NCBI GenBank assembly: GCA_021613535.1 | Contig: CP075493.1 | Span: 11,346,001 to 11,410,000, forward strand | From: Adineta vaga | Taxonomy: Eukaryota > Rotifera | Length of the DNA stretch: 64,000 nucleotides | Direction: 5' to 3' | Shown here: piece after piece, positions 44,580 to 56,130 of the stretch | How positions within the stretch are numbered: position 1 is the first letter of the stretch | How the letters are laid out: each line of letters begins with the position of its first letter | Notes under the pieces: model-generated | Told to the model about the DNA's origin: nothing | Seen by the model: the letters and a program-made list of their open reading frames with translations, nothing else | Database searches by the model: none | Made by a program: the position numbers and the translations under genes

Positions 44580-45132
44580 TCAATAAGGACTGAACGATAT
44601 TTATTCTTTTCAAAGCTGAAAGACAAAATTTTATTTCTTAATTAAACACTTTCATTTTTAAAACTTTTAAGTTAAACGCTATCATTAATCGAACAATACA
44701 CGCGTGATATTCGAATTGAAACATATGATGTCTAATCAAATAATATAATAGTTGTCAGAAAGAAGCGTCAGTTGAGAAGAATTAAATCATTGTCAGTACT
44801 ACTAAATCACATTTTTTTTGTTTTAAGAATAGGTGTAGAATTGAATCTGAAATATATTATACTCTCTGTATCATCAAGTATATTTACTATCAAATCTCAA
44901 CAACACTGTCTGTTCAAGGGCGAATGTTTAGACAAAAATTTAGTATTATCTGAAATACACTTTCACATATTTGATGAGGGTACGAATATAGTAACAAAAA
45001 AGAAAACACTATGTCAACATCAATGGCATTCTAAACTAGAGAAAATACAGTAGAAAACTTCTCTGTATGACATTGATATCATGATTATTGATTTTTCATC
45101 AACTAAATTACACACATATGGAAATATAGTGT
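44580..45132. other. Intergenic between convergent genes
   Basis: 3' flanks of the kelch gene (plus) and the MORN gene (minus). The frame at 44772-45053 has no recognisable features. Confidence 0.3.
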
Positions 45133-47507
45133 TCAATTCATAAAAATATCATCTTTCCATGTACCATCTTGAATTGTACCATTTGCAAAAATGAATTTTC
45201 CTAATCCCTGTTTATTATCATCTTTCCAATATCCTAGAAAATGATCACCTTCAGGCCAAAACATTTCACCATATCCATCTGCCGTATTATTTATTGAATG
45301 GCCAACATATTTTCTACCATCAGTATAATTATAAGTACCATTGCCATGCATCATGTCATTTTTCCAATGGCCTTGGTACCATGAATTATCCGGCCAATGC
45401 ATTTCACCATATCCATCTTTTGTATCATTAACAAAGTGGCCGATATATTTTCCTCCATCAGCATAATAATAAGTTCCATTTCCATTCATCTTATCAAACC
45501 TCCAGCCACCTTCATAACGTGCTCCTCCTGGCCAAACCATTGCACCATAACCATTGAATGTATCATTAACTGATTCACCAACATATTTTCTACCGTCTGC
45601 ATAATAATAAGTACCATTCCCATTCATCATATCATTTTTCCATCCGCCTATGTAACGGGCATCATCAATCCATTGCATAGTACCATAACCATCGAAATTA
45701 TTATCAACCAAGTGACCAACATATTTTTTTCCATCACTATAATAATATGTACCATTTCCATGCATACTATCATTTCTCCAATATCCTATATAATGATCAC
45801 CATTTTTCCAAAACATTTCACCTAATCCATCCTTAATACTATTGATATAGTGACCAATAAATTTTTTACCATCTGCATAATCGTAAGTTCCATTTCCATG
45901 CATACTATCATTTTTCCAGTATCCCAGATAATGATCACCTCCAGGCCAAAACATTTCACCATAGCCATCAGCTGTATCTTGAATTGAATGACCGATATAT
46001 TTTCTACCATCAGCATAATAATAAGTACCATTTTCATGCATCATATCATCTCTCCAATGACCTTCATATCGCGTATGATCTGCCCAGAACATTTGACCAT
46101 AACCATTGGATGAACCATTAATAAAATTGCCAACATATTTTCTACCATCAGCATAATAATAAGTACCATGACCATTTAACATACCATTACTAAGATATCC
46201 TTCATATCGATCATCATTATTGTAAGTAATATCTAGAATGTTTTCAAAGTAACATCGAATCATGTGAAAAGAAGATCAAACTCACTAATATAAGTTGGTA
46301 TGTTAGAAAACGTTGAAATGAACGGCCAACGATAGTTAACTTCGATACCACCTCGAAAACGATTTGTTGTTGAATTAAATTTTGGAATACGTGGACCTAG
46401 TACTATATATCAAGAATACAATTATTTCAGTGAAACACATAATAGATTAAATGAATAAAGTACCAGATTCAGGGCGAAATAATCCTGTCACATTAGTAGA
46501 TGATAATTTTCCACACTACAAATAAGTAATTTAGTCAATAGAAAACTTCTACATTTTATGTTTGTAACCTACTATTTTTTTCTCTAATCTTGCGTATCCT
46601 AATGCAATAAGTTCGGCTACGGAGAAAATTTGATCATGTTTGTTAAATAATGGAGGTAAAACATAAACTAGATGAATATTTATTTAAAGAAATACAATTT
46701 CTTATAATATTACTACTAACTATCTTTATTTGGTGCATAGATGACTGTTTGTGCACTTAACGAATGCAAAAAAATCCGCTGTGTAACTTGAAAACTTGTA
46801 AATGGTCCAAGCAAAGCTAATGAATATGAATTTCTGTTGAAAAATAGCATAAATGAAATGTTTTATTTTTACATACGAAATGTACGAAGAGTATATCGAG
46901 CTGCTGGAAAACGAAATCGTTGTGAGACTCGATGTCTACCATCTTCTGTTGGTTGACGTATGAAAATATTTATATGTCCGATTTTATTAGGTTTCTATTT
47001 ATCGAAAAGATACTTTTACAATTCGAAAACCTAGTTACAATCAAATAACTTACATAACGAGATCGTTGATCTTTTGATTCACTATTACCATATCTATTTC
47101 TACCAAATGATTGACTTGACCAATCATCGTCACAATTAGCAGCATTACCATCATCTATTTCATGATTTCCATGACGATTAAGTTTCGTCAATAACACTTT
47201 AGTTTAGAAATAAAAAAAATACAAGTTTCCTTTGCGAATTATATAATTTACTTTTGTTATCATTATTGGTTTTGTGTTTATTTTCATATATTTTAGAAGA
47301 AATTAACAGTGTTACAAATGTAATCATTATAATAAATAAACTAATAGCGGTACAAAGCCATATCGTTTTTGCAACACGATCAGTAGAATATGACCCTAAT
47401 CGTATACGCTGTTGTGGTTGTTGTTGTTCAGTTTCTATTGTCAAAGATTCTATTATTTCTTTTTCTTCATCTTCATACCACGATCTTCCATTTCTTGTAC
47501 TCATCAT
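45133..47507 (-). CDS. Membrane-anchored MORN-repeat protein, 8 exons, one phase mismatch
   Basis: Exons 47507-47252, 47196-47054, 46994-46877, 46833-46721, 46667-46573, 46515-46464, 46402-46286 and 46232-45133 (introns 43-61 bp). All joints agree in phase except exon 3/4, where one base is missing at the donor (TTTC/GTATGT); an original TTTCG/GTATG would fit. Residues ~1-48 are cytoplasmic and acidic, followed by one membrane span (AISLFIIMITFVTLLIS). The middle is a conserved-looking domain (GHINIFIRQPTEDGRHRVSQ; NVTGLFRP). The last ~365 residues are about fifteen MORN units in alternating pairs (GNGTYYYADGRKYVG / GYGEMFWPGGDHY.G.W). MORN units bind lipids or proteins; here they would be extracellular, which is uncommon. 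Confidence 0.65.
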
Positions 47508-48790
47508 AGTTAAAAGTAATGTCTTTTAGATTAATACCACTTGTTTCGGAACAGATATTATAAAGAAAAAAGTTGCTCATTTTATAAGGGTTTTATACTT
47601 GCATTGATATTCTTTATCTGATAAAGATACGTTAACCACCATTCGAACCAAACGGTAATGTCAAAAGGAAGAAAGAAGAAAGAATACGAGTCACAAAAGA
47701 ATAAGGTTAAGTTTATATTATTAATAAAGATCCAGGTTTACTACTTACTATAAATGAATAATAAAATCATTCATTTTTTCGTGTCCCACAATAATCTAGT
47801 TGATTTTCATTGAAAAAAATGAATATATTAATGTGATAGATCTTACAAGTAATTATCTTACACAGCGTCTATGTTGAAAATAGGTAAGAGTAAATATCTG
47901 CAAAGTGGTATAGAGAAGAATAGAGGTGAAGGTGAAAAGTATGATTAACATACTATGCCTCGAATATGGATGACAATAGGTTAAAAGTTACAGGTGAATC
48001 TACAAACAATAAGACAAATTAATTTATCACTGAAGTTAGAAATACGGCTAGTATTAATTGACTGATTCATACTGTGTCACAATCCATTCAAACGACGTAA
48101 TAATACTAGAGGAACAATTAGTTGTCCTTGTATTGTTTGTGGTAATATTCACAATGAACATCATTATGGTGTTCTTATCTGTAATCCATATAAGATATTC
48201 TTCAATCAAACTCTTCAACAATCATCAATCAATTCTTTCTTGTTTTTTTTAAATTTTTATCAACATTTCATCCTAGAACATATATTGTCTGCATTCTTTT
48301 AACATGAAAGATATAGTATTTATCGAAAGAATTCATTCATCGTACTGTCAGTATTATTCCAAGCCTATACTCTCAAGCACAATAGTTTCATCTACACAAT
48401 TACCGTGGACGTATAACTTACTATATTCAAAGATTTGCACTACTGATGTGATTTGTACGAAATCAAATTCTAACGGACCAAAAACTGATGTTTTTCGATA
48501 TATATAGTATATAAGTATAAATCAATTGCGCAATAGCTCAAATTCTGACAGATTGGTTGGAAGTTACATTCGACAAAAAAATCCAAATTTTGGATTTTTT
48601 CCCAGTGAATAGATTATTTTCTTTTCAGACTTTATAAGTGGATGTCTTTTGGTTATTTTTCATACTTCCGTTTCATGTATTACATTTCACTGGGAAAAAC
48701 TTTTCAAGGATATTCATATATATATAAGCAGCAATATTCACGACGTTATTGTACTTTTTTTTCCTTTTAATTACGTTGATCATTCTCTTG
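47508..48790. promoter_or_regulatory. Intergenic ~1.3 kb with inverted repeats and a TATA box
   Basis: 48575-48600 is a near-perfect hairpin (12-bp arms AAAAAATCCAAA/TTTGGATTTTTT, one-base loop). 48596-48609 and 48686-48699 form a second inverted pair (TTTTTCCCAGTGAA). A TATATATAA box at about 48718 lies ~70 bp before the ATG at 48791, so the hairpins sit just upstream of that promoter. The region between 47530 and 48550 shows no supported gene. Confidence 0.4.
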
Positions 48791-49163
48791 ATGGCTGAAG
48801 ACAAACGACAAAGAAATATCAAAAACCAAGCAACTGCTCCACTGATAACGGGTTTAAGTCAACCGTCAATCAGTCAAGCTATAGAAGCGGCACTGAAAGC
48901 TGAAAATGCTAGACCTCCCATACAAATCCGACGAGATGGACCAGGTCATTATCAACTTAGAATTCAAAGAAATATAATATACTCAACAGGTAGTAGATTT
49001 TTTTATAGAAAAATCAACGTATGCTATTTTTTTCGTCGTAGGTGGAGACTATGGCCATTTAACATACGAAGAAATTCTCGGTATAATTCGACATTATTTT
49101 GCAAGCAGCGAAGAAAGATTTAATGTTTTTCATCGTGGTAACGATAATATATTCAATTTATAA
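48791..49163 (+). CDS. Small protein of unknown function, 106 aa
   Basis: Exons 48791-48989 and 49042-49163 join in phase 1 across a 52-bp intron (GTAGTA..CGTAG). The N-terminal half is polar and basic (AEDKRQRNIKNQ, IEAALKAENARPP, IQIRRDGPGHYQLRIQRN). The second exon reads GGDYGHLTYEEILGIIRHYF and ends HRGNDNIFNL. No signal peptide, membrane span or known domain is seen. The exon structure, a TATA box upstream and codon use like its neighbours support a real gene. No function can be assigned. Confidence 0.5.
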
Positions 49164-49593
49164 TAATGTGACTGATTCGTAAAGCAAATCTTATTTCAAT
49201 TTTTTTTATGAATTCTCCACTAAAATCAAGAAATCTTACTTAATAAAAAAATTTTTTCATCAATTAATTATCTAAGATCGGCAAAACTTTCAATCAATGG
49301 ATTGATCGAATGCAAGGATATACAGCTTCCTGTCATCTGTTTCTCGTCTAACATACAGTACATTTCGACTATGCACCTTTTTCTTTCCCTTTCTTCATAT
49401 AACTTCTTTTACGAAAATTATCGATCGAAAAAGGAGAAAGGAAAGAGCAATAAGTGTATGACCGTATAGTCGTCGAATGTGACTAAAGAATTCGTCTTTT
49501 ATTTTCGTCCAATGCATTTGTTGTCTCTTCGAATAGAATTAGAACGAAATGTCGCATGACAAATAACGTGCTATATTTGTTTGTTTTTCTATA
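49164..49593. other. Intergenic
   Basis: AT-rich, with poly-T and poly-A tracts. It is the promoter side of the DED-domain gene. Nothing distinct is seen. Confidence 0.3.
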
Positions 49594-50996
49594 ATGGATA
49601 ATCAAGAATTTCGTGGTATTTTGTTAAAACTTCAAGATCGTTTAAGTGATAATGATCGTAAACGTTTACATTTCTTTTTTGGTAATGATGTTCCACGACG
49701 TATTCGTGATGATCCAACACTTGGTGGTACTCTTAGTCTATTGGAATCACTTTTCGATCAAGACAAAATAAATGAACAAGATTTTAGTGTACTAGTCAAT
49801 GCATTAGAAGAGATTTGTTGTTCAGATGCGGCAAAATTATTAAAAGGTGAGATTATCAACTACAGTTCATATATTTTCCTATTTTACTCGAATTAGATCA
49901 TATGAAACAAACAAAATCATATGGTACAAAACAACCGCTAGAAAGATTATCATCTATTATGCCAAGTGGAATAATCAATGACTTATTGAATGATCTTGAA
50001 GAAGATAGATGTGCAATGAAAACTGGTGCATATGAACAAAGATCATATTTCTCATTTGAATTCATTATCTTCATCGTTCATTTCTAGATCAATATGCTGT
50101 ACATTGTATTAGTAATATAAATGCTCATGTATTTCATGATACAAGACCTAATATCAGTCCACCTACGATTATTATGCAAACAGAGAATAAATCACAATCA
50201 AAATGTTCACATTTTTTTATACATATGCCAGTATTTCAAAAGTATTTGGTGCTCGTTGTGATAATCTTCTTTATTACTTCGTTCATATTCTTAAGTTTAT
50301 TTATTCAAAAAACGTCTTTAATCAGTGCTCTTCGAAAAAATTCCAATACAAGTACTGAAAATGATTCGGAAATGAATAAAACTATTCAATTCTTAAATAA
50401 AAGCATGATACTTCTTGAACAAGAGAAAAGTAAGTGAAACAGAATTCTGATTATCGATGATGTGTCAAACGAAGTTTTTAGATCAATTACCAATTCGTAG
50501 TGGTACTCGATTTTGTGGAGTTGGAGGTGGTTATTTTGATGATTCATTAATATCAAATTTTACTTGTTCTCATCATCTTCGTGGTATGAGTAATCAACAT
50601 CGTTCTTCGTCATCGAATTGGTTTCAATTTCATTATTCATCAATGGATCGTCCTAGTCCTATTCTTAAAAGTGATGTACATGGTGCAAAGAAATTCGATT
50701 CTGAATCTGATATATCAGAACAATTCTATCTAGATAGAGATGATGTTGTTTATAAAATTCAAGTATTATGTCGAAATACAAATTATTATAAAGGAGACAA
50801 AACTTATACTGTTTCGGCCGTTCGAGCAATACGATTATTTACAAAAAAGGAACGAAGTAGTGCACCAATTGAAGATACTAATGGTGATTTATATACGGAA
50901 CAATTTGATGGATATTATGTAGCTTATGCTACTGGATTATCAGGAATATATCTCGATCAAATACAATTTTATTGGACTCGAGCAGCGAAGAATTGA
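49594..50996 (+). CDS. Death-effector-like domain/TM/lectin-like receptor candidate, 412 aa
   Basis: Exons 49594-49846, 49897-50025, 50088-50429 and 50482-50996 join in phase 1 at every junction (introns 50, 62, 52 bp). Residues 4-83 look like a death-effector-type helical bundle (FRGILLKLQDRLSDNDRKRL, LLESLFDQDKINEQDF, ALEEICC..AAKLL). Residues ~180-203 are one membrane span. Residues ~240-412 form a beta-rich ectodomain with GTRFCGVGGGYFDD near its start and YVAYATGLSGIYLDQIQFYW at its end, reminiscent of jacalin-type lectin repeats. Topology would place the death-domain-like part inside and the lectin-like part outside. This suggests a cell-surface immune or death-signalling receptor; that role is inference. 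Confidence 0.65.
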
Positions 50997-51885
50997 TATT
51001 GAAATTTATTTGTTAATAAAGTATATCTGTTCTACATTGTATGAGAGAACATGGATCGTGTATCATTCATTGTCAGTTGAATTATTTAATTGATTTTACT
51101 CTTGTCTTCTCTATGTGAACTGTGAATGTCTCTATAATTTATTTAAGTGCGAAATTTTCACTATAAAAATACAACAATAGACACAGTTGAGATAGAAATC
51201 TGCTTGTGGTTCTTTCTCTTCGATTTCTCTGATGAATTAACTCTGATAGTTTTCCGCGTCCATTTAGATTAATGATTCATTTAACACGAGCATACTTTTG
51301 AATATTTGTTCGACATTGCTTGCAATCTTTGCTGATGTTTCTGTATATTACATTTTGTACAAGTTAGCTATACTCTACAAGAAGACATCTTACAAAACAA
51401 TAAGTTTAATGATTCATATTCTAGCTTGAGCATGATCAACCATACCGACCGATTATTAAGCACAACATAAAGTGTAACGGCATGCATATTTTTTCAACGC
51501 CTTGTTTTTTTTTGTTATGACTACGAAGAAGAGAACGGCAAAATTAGAAAAAGAATGAATATGTTGGTGTGCTTTCCATACCACCTTGCAATACTGTAAG
51601 TAAATATTGATGTCAGTTGAATAAATATTTTCTACAATGAGTCAGTGAGTGATTCAACTGCAATTTATTGACACTCAATACTCTGATCGGTAGATACATC
51701 ACAGTAATTGTACCCAAGTAATATGTATTTTGTAGGCTTACTTCTCATTTGGAATTAACAAATGTGAGAAAATGAAGATTTCTATACTGCAGAAATCAGG
51801 ATTAGATTTTTATTAAATCACGTATGTGACTACGTAGTAATGATAAATACATATATCATGTCATAGAAATATTTCTTTTTTTCTA
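50997..51885. other. Intergenic, ~890 bp, between convergent genes
   Basis: A TTAATAAAG poly(A)-like signal near 51012 follows the DED gene. No coding frame, repeat or RNA gene is recognised. Confidence 0.3.
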
Positions 51886-52215
51886 TCAAGAATTGTCCTC
51901 TTCTGTTGTTTTGGACGATGTAAGATTCTTCACAAGAATGGCTTCACCTGCAAAGAATATAATTGTTCCAACAATGAATATACCTATTTCAATAAGTTGT
52001 AAAATTCCACTATTCTTTGCATATTGTCGTGCTGATTTATTAGAACTATTTCGACATATTATCCAATTAAGAATCCAAATGCATGGAATACATATGCCAA
52101 GAATTAGAAGCAACAAGGCGATATGATTATCTTTATCGTCTTCATGTGTGGTGGAATGATTTTTTACATATCGTTCAGATAGAAAGGATGATGAAGGTGA
52201 ACCAACCGATGACAT
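51886..52215 (-). CDS. Small two-span membrane protein, 109 aa
   Basis: An intronless frame. A Ser/Thr-rich polar N-terminus (residues 1-30) is followed by two hydrophobic spans, ~31-53 (IALLLLILGICIPCIWILNWI) and ~71-93 (LIEIGIFIVGTIIFFAGEAIL), joined by a short polar basic loop and followed by a short acidic tail (EEDNS). The size and pattern resemble small unnamed two-span proteins found in many eukaryotes. I do not recognise a family. The absence of a signal peptide and the even codon use make a real gene likely. Confidence 0.5.
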   Translation of the reverse strand: MSSVGSPSSSFLSERYVKNHSTTHEDDKDNHIALLLLILGICIPCIWILNWIICRNSSNKSARQYAKNSGILQLIEIGIFIVGTIIFFAGEAILVKNLTSSKTTEEDNS

Positions 52216-52713
52216 TGTTTCTTAAAAGTTGATTAAGAACGAATAAAAAAGGACTAGAAGAATTGTTTGTTTGTTTGTTTGTTTTTGAATTAAAAGCAAT
52301 ATTGATTAAGTAAGTTTTAGTTACTATATAAAGTATCGGGTATATGTATTACAGTAAAAAACAATGAAAACTTCAATTAATAAAATACCGATAAACAGAT
52401 CTATTTATTTATGAGATTGTGTGAGAGTATGACAGCAAGACAATTCGAAGAAACGTACATTGACTGAAAGCAATAAATATTTTCCGATGAAATATGTACA
52501 TAAGTTCATACTTGATTATTTTTACACATAGTTCTTGAAGTGAAATATTTTTGTAAGAATCAATAACATTTCTTTTAATAAGTCATCAATTTTTTAATAT
52601 AATTTTCTGAGTGAAGCTTACAATATAAATAAACTGTACTGCGCATAAAAGTGGTTAGGCATCAACGAAATCGTTATGAAACGCTAACTACTGAAAATCG
52701 AAAAAGAAAATGT
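52216..52713. other. Intergenic
   Basis: Contains a short (TTTG)n run near 52264-52284. Nothing else is supported. Confidence 0.35.
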
Positions 52714-53008
52714 TTAGTTATCACAACGACCAGCAATCGATCTCCAACTTCCATTCACTTTGCATTTGCAAGATGTGTAACCAAATCCACGGCATGAACC
52801 AGTTACAGCACCGATATTCTTGCCAATGCAATTAGCTTCACAACGTGCTGAGTTCCATGGACATCCACAACTTCCAGCCGAAGCCATATCTATAAGAGAA
52901 AAATAGATTTACTTGTTTCTTCAAAGCTTTTCACATTGTTGTTCATATACCTAATGTCATTCCAAGAAAGAGAACAACGACAACGAGAAGAATAAGAGCA
53001 CGAGTCAT
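52714..53008 (-). CDS. Secreted Cys-rich defensin-like (CS-alpha-beta) peptide, 77 aa
   Basis: Exons 53008-52951 and 52889-52714 join in phase 1 across a 61-bp intron that falls at the end of the signal peptide. Residues 1-19 are a classic signal peptide. The mature part has eight cysteines (27, 29, 36, 40, 52, 60, 62, 75) with CxxxC at 36-40, a Gly-rich turn (GFGY) and CxC at 60-62. That is the arrangement of the cysteine-stabilised alpha-beta fold of invertebrate defensins, with one extra pair. It is basic and small. By analogy it may be an antimicrobial peptide secreted outside the cell; other CS-alpha-beta peptides act on channels, so function is not certain. Confidence 0.7.
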
Positions 53009-53540
53009 AGCAATATTGTTTCTTTGATTTCGAAATAGAATATAATTTGTATTTGTAGTAAATATACTAAAGAAACGTGTTTTATATACTTTTTCGTAAA
53101 TGTAATATGAGTATGAAAATGGGAAGCAGATTAACGACACAATATATCGAAGAAACAAGAATAGAACGGAAGTAAATGCATATATCACCTTGATTGATAG
53201 TTATGAAAAAGAAATATGAGAAATAAAGGTTTGTTTTTTTCTTTCTATAGTCATAGATTTAGAATCATTGTAAATGAATAAGATTAGACAAAAGAAAAAA
53301 ACTAATATGTTGTCATGTATTTCAAAGGGCATTCGGTAAATAAAATAGTGGGGTAGTACATTTTTTTTCTCATTCTTTATTTGAAAAGAAAACGAGAATA
53401 TGTTTTGTCAATATATTTCACTCATGAATAATTTATGTAAATTCGTATTTTAAATTAAATCAAATCATCTCAATAAGTGTAGAACTTCTTAAGAAATTTT
53501 TTACAATAATAGATGACGACACGTTCTAAAAGATCAATGT
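53009..53540. other. Intergenic, promoter side of the defensin-like gene
   Basis: AT-rich with long T and A tracts. No coding feature is seen. Confidence 0.3.
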
Positions 53541-54005
53541 TTAACAGTTGTTTTCTTTTGCATATTTACTTGTCCACTCGCTTGCCATGTAATTGTACAT
53601 TTTTTGATCTGTTCGATAGAGTTTCAAAGCTTCCTTATTCAGTCCATGTTCTGGATTGGGATCTGTTAGTAATGAACATAATGATATTAGAAGACCACGT
53701 ATCGTCAATGCTGGCGACCATTGTGAGTGTAAAATATCCAAGCAGATTTCTCCATTTGAGCTGATATTTGTATGGAAAATATTCGTAGTGAAACGTACAG
53801 TAGGTGGTTTGAAAGGAAATTCTAGTGGAAAGTCGATTATTAAATGAAATCTGCCACCAGCATATGGTGTATTTTGTGGTCCATCGATCCAGCCGACCCA
53901 ATGAAGCATGTTTTTGCTTGGATCTTCAGGTTCTGCGTAACATAATGGAGCGGGATTCTTTTGCAATTCGTCAAAATGAATAGCGAGACGTTTCGCAAAA
54001 GCCAT
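53541..54005 (-). CDS. Ubiquitin-conjugating enzyme E2, 154 aa
   Basis: An intronless UBC fold: an N-terminal helix (AKRLAIHFDELQKNP), the sheet with GPQNTPYAGG, FPFKPPTVRF, the active-site segment GEICLDIL with Cys88, and WSPALTIRGLLISLCSLL after it. Length is the standard ~150 residues. The almost invariant HPN tripeptide before the active site is HTN (78-80): the catalytic Asn is kept but the Pro is replaced by Thr. The in-frame frame extends to 54074, but the E2 core starts at the Met at 54005. It would accept ubiquitin from E1 as a thioester and transfer it with an E3. Confidence 0.9.
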   Translation of the reverse strand: MAFAKRLAIHFDELQKNPAPLCYAEPEDPSKNMLHWVGWIDGPQNTPYAGGRFHLIIDFPLEFPFKPPTVRFTTNIFHTNISSNGEICLDILHSQWSPALTIRGLLISLCSLLTDPNPEHGLNKEALKLYRTDQKMYNYMASEWTSKYAKENNC

Positions 54006-54173
54006 AATACTAAAGTAGAAATAATCTAAAAAAGAAAGAAAAATACGATCTTCACTTGAAACAATTCCAACCAAAATTGGTCTGTTATATTATAAAGTCA
54101 ATGAGCAGACACTGCCCGTTGTGCAAAAGTGCCGTATAATATATGGCAATGAATAGCGGGCAAAAGTTGTGTC

Positions 54174-54446
54174 CTACGAGAACGAATTTTTCTGATCCCC
54201 ATTCGCATGGGAAATGGGAATGCGAATAGAAAAAAGGCCAATCCCGCAGAACAGTAGGGAAAAGCCAACACAGCTAAGAAGGAAGTAAATTAATATTTCC
54301 TTAGTGCATTCTGTGAAACATTTCTGATTGACTTCACGACACAAATCTATAAAAATAACATCTTTCAAAATAAATAAAAAAAGCAATGAAACAACCTATT
54401 TACATATATAAAAAATTTCAGATGGTATCAATTGGTACGACGTCAT
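54174..54446 (-). CDS. Possible small one-span membrane protein, 71 aa
   Basis: Exons 54446-54404 and 54346-54174 join in phase 1 across a 57-bp intron (GTAAAT..TATAG). The product begins MTSYQLIPSEIF, has three cysteines in LCREVNQKCFTECTKE, one hydrophobic span (ILIYFLLSCVGFSLLFCGIGLF) and a polar tail. No family is recognised. Support is limited to the agreeing splice phase and the clean membrane span, so it remains tentative. Confidence 0.35.
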
Positions 54447-54746
54447 ATCATTCGTCGAAACAACTCATGACTCTTATCGGAATAGTTATCAATATTTACA
54501 AATAATAGAAATTTCTGACGAAAAAAAATACAAATATTAATCATTTATAATGGCAAAGAATGTTATGATTAATAACCTCTGTACTTGCATAACAACACAG
54601 AAATATATATTTCAACATAGTCATGTTACTCATGTAATCAATTGCAACATATTTTGAAAGTATACTGAAATAGAAAAGAGAAATAAAGCATCAAGAGAAA
54701 CTTTTCCATTTGATGGCACCACGTTTCATAGTTCTTTGTTCTCATT
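54447..54746. other. Intergenic
   Basis: AT-rich; nothing supported. Confidence 0.3.
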
Positions 54747-56130
54747 TTAATATAGGAGGACGAAGAAGAGAAAGACTGAAAGAAGAAGTGTCACTGTTTG
54801 GTAGAGACTGATAATTTGATAACATGCAGATGAATGAAGTGTTTTCTTTTCGAAACAGTCAAACAATTGATCTGTGAGATTAACTAAAGTAGTTGTTACT
54901 TGTTGAGCCAATGCATCGCCCCAAGTAATATCACCACTAGACAATAGAATCACGCCTAAGTTGCGTTGTTCATTGATCATCATTGAATGAGCAACACCAG
55001 GCATCCATCCTCGATGACCAACAAGATGTCGACCGTTTTGAAGTCGCCAATTCCAAATCAGTGCGTACCGTACATCAGGTTCTTCGACTGATCCATCCTG
55101 TCGAACAATACGCAGCATTTCATTGATTGATGACGATTTCTGCAGAAGACGAGGAGTGAAATTATTCAAAAATGATCGGAGATAGATGGATAAAGAATAA
55201 GTTGACATTCGAAGCATGGCTGCTGGATAGACACTAATACTGTAAGGAGGTATATAGAGCCATTCAGATGAGTTTGGTGCCTGTGAAATAAAAGAAATAG
55301 TGTTAACACTATATGATCAGTTCTAGTAAAACGGAAAATTGTACCTGAACAACATTTAATTGTGGAATAATCTGTTGATAAGTAGCTAACAATGATATAT
55401 TGTAGACAAAATGTTCAACTATATCTTCACGTTTCGAAGCAAAATCTGCCAAACGATAACTGGCTTCTGTATGTCCAATTTCTAATCGATCAAAAATCAT
55501 CAATCGTACATAACGTTCAAATGTTAGATGTGAGACACGTTCCACGACCAAAGCACCCCATGCTGCATTTACATTAGAGTAATATGTTACATTGCCTGGC
55601 GCTTTTGCAAGCCAACTCGCATTATTTGTCAAATACCGTAGAGTAACTTCGGTTAAATTAGTTTTCACAAAATCATCACCTGGCATTCCATGCTGAAATT
55701 CTTCTTCATAATTCGATCCAAGGCCAGTTGAATGTGAAAGAATATGACGCATTGTAATTGTGACATTTGGAAAGAATGGATGAAATATTCGTATTGGAAA
55801 ATTTAAATATTGATTGACATCCTTATCAAGATCAAGAACTTCTTTTTCGACCAGTTGCATCGCAGCTAGAGCAACAAATGTTTTTGAAATAGAAGCAATA
55901 ACAAAAATCGATTGTGATGTATCAATGGGATGTTCAGTAGAAAGAGGAGAATGATAACCGAAACCTTCGGCGTAGAGAACATCTGTAGCATTAACAACTA
56001 TAGCTGCAAAACCCGGCATATGGACACGACGAAGTTCATTTTCAATTGATATTTTCGATGGAGGACATTGTCGTGCTGTTGTAGTTAGTGATGACATAAT
56101 AAAAATAAATATACATTGCATGACAATCAT
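54747..56130 (-). CDS. Secreted beta-lactamase-fold serine hydrolase, 439 aa
   Basis: Exons 56130-55345 and 55280-54747 join in phase 0 across a 64-bp intron. Residues 1-20 form a signal peptide. The class C beta-lactamase/penicillin-binding-protein signature is complete: SxxK as S80-I-S-K83, YxN as Y184-S-N186 and HxG as H351-R-G353, in an overall layout like LACTB and bacterial esterase-type relatives. Several N-glycosylation sites (NVT, NLT, NAS) fit secretion. The C-terminus ends in a hydrophobic stretch (VTLLLSVFLFFVLLY) with no charged tail, which suggests a GPI signal or membrane anchor. It probably hydrolyses an ester or peptide outside the cell; true lactamase activity is not implied. 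Confidence 0.85.

Noticed and set aside
44772-45053. Plus-strand 93-codon frame
   Set aside because: No domain and located in the 3' flanks of two convergent genes.
46233-46285. ATG at 46263 as the start of the MORN protein
   Set aside because: It lies in a GTGAGT..TCTAG intron; the frame joins upstream exons in phase instead.
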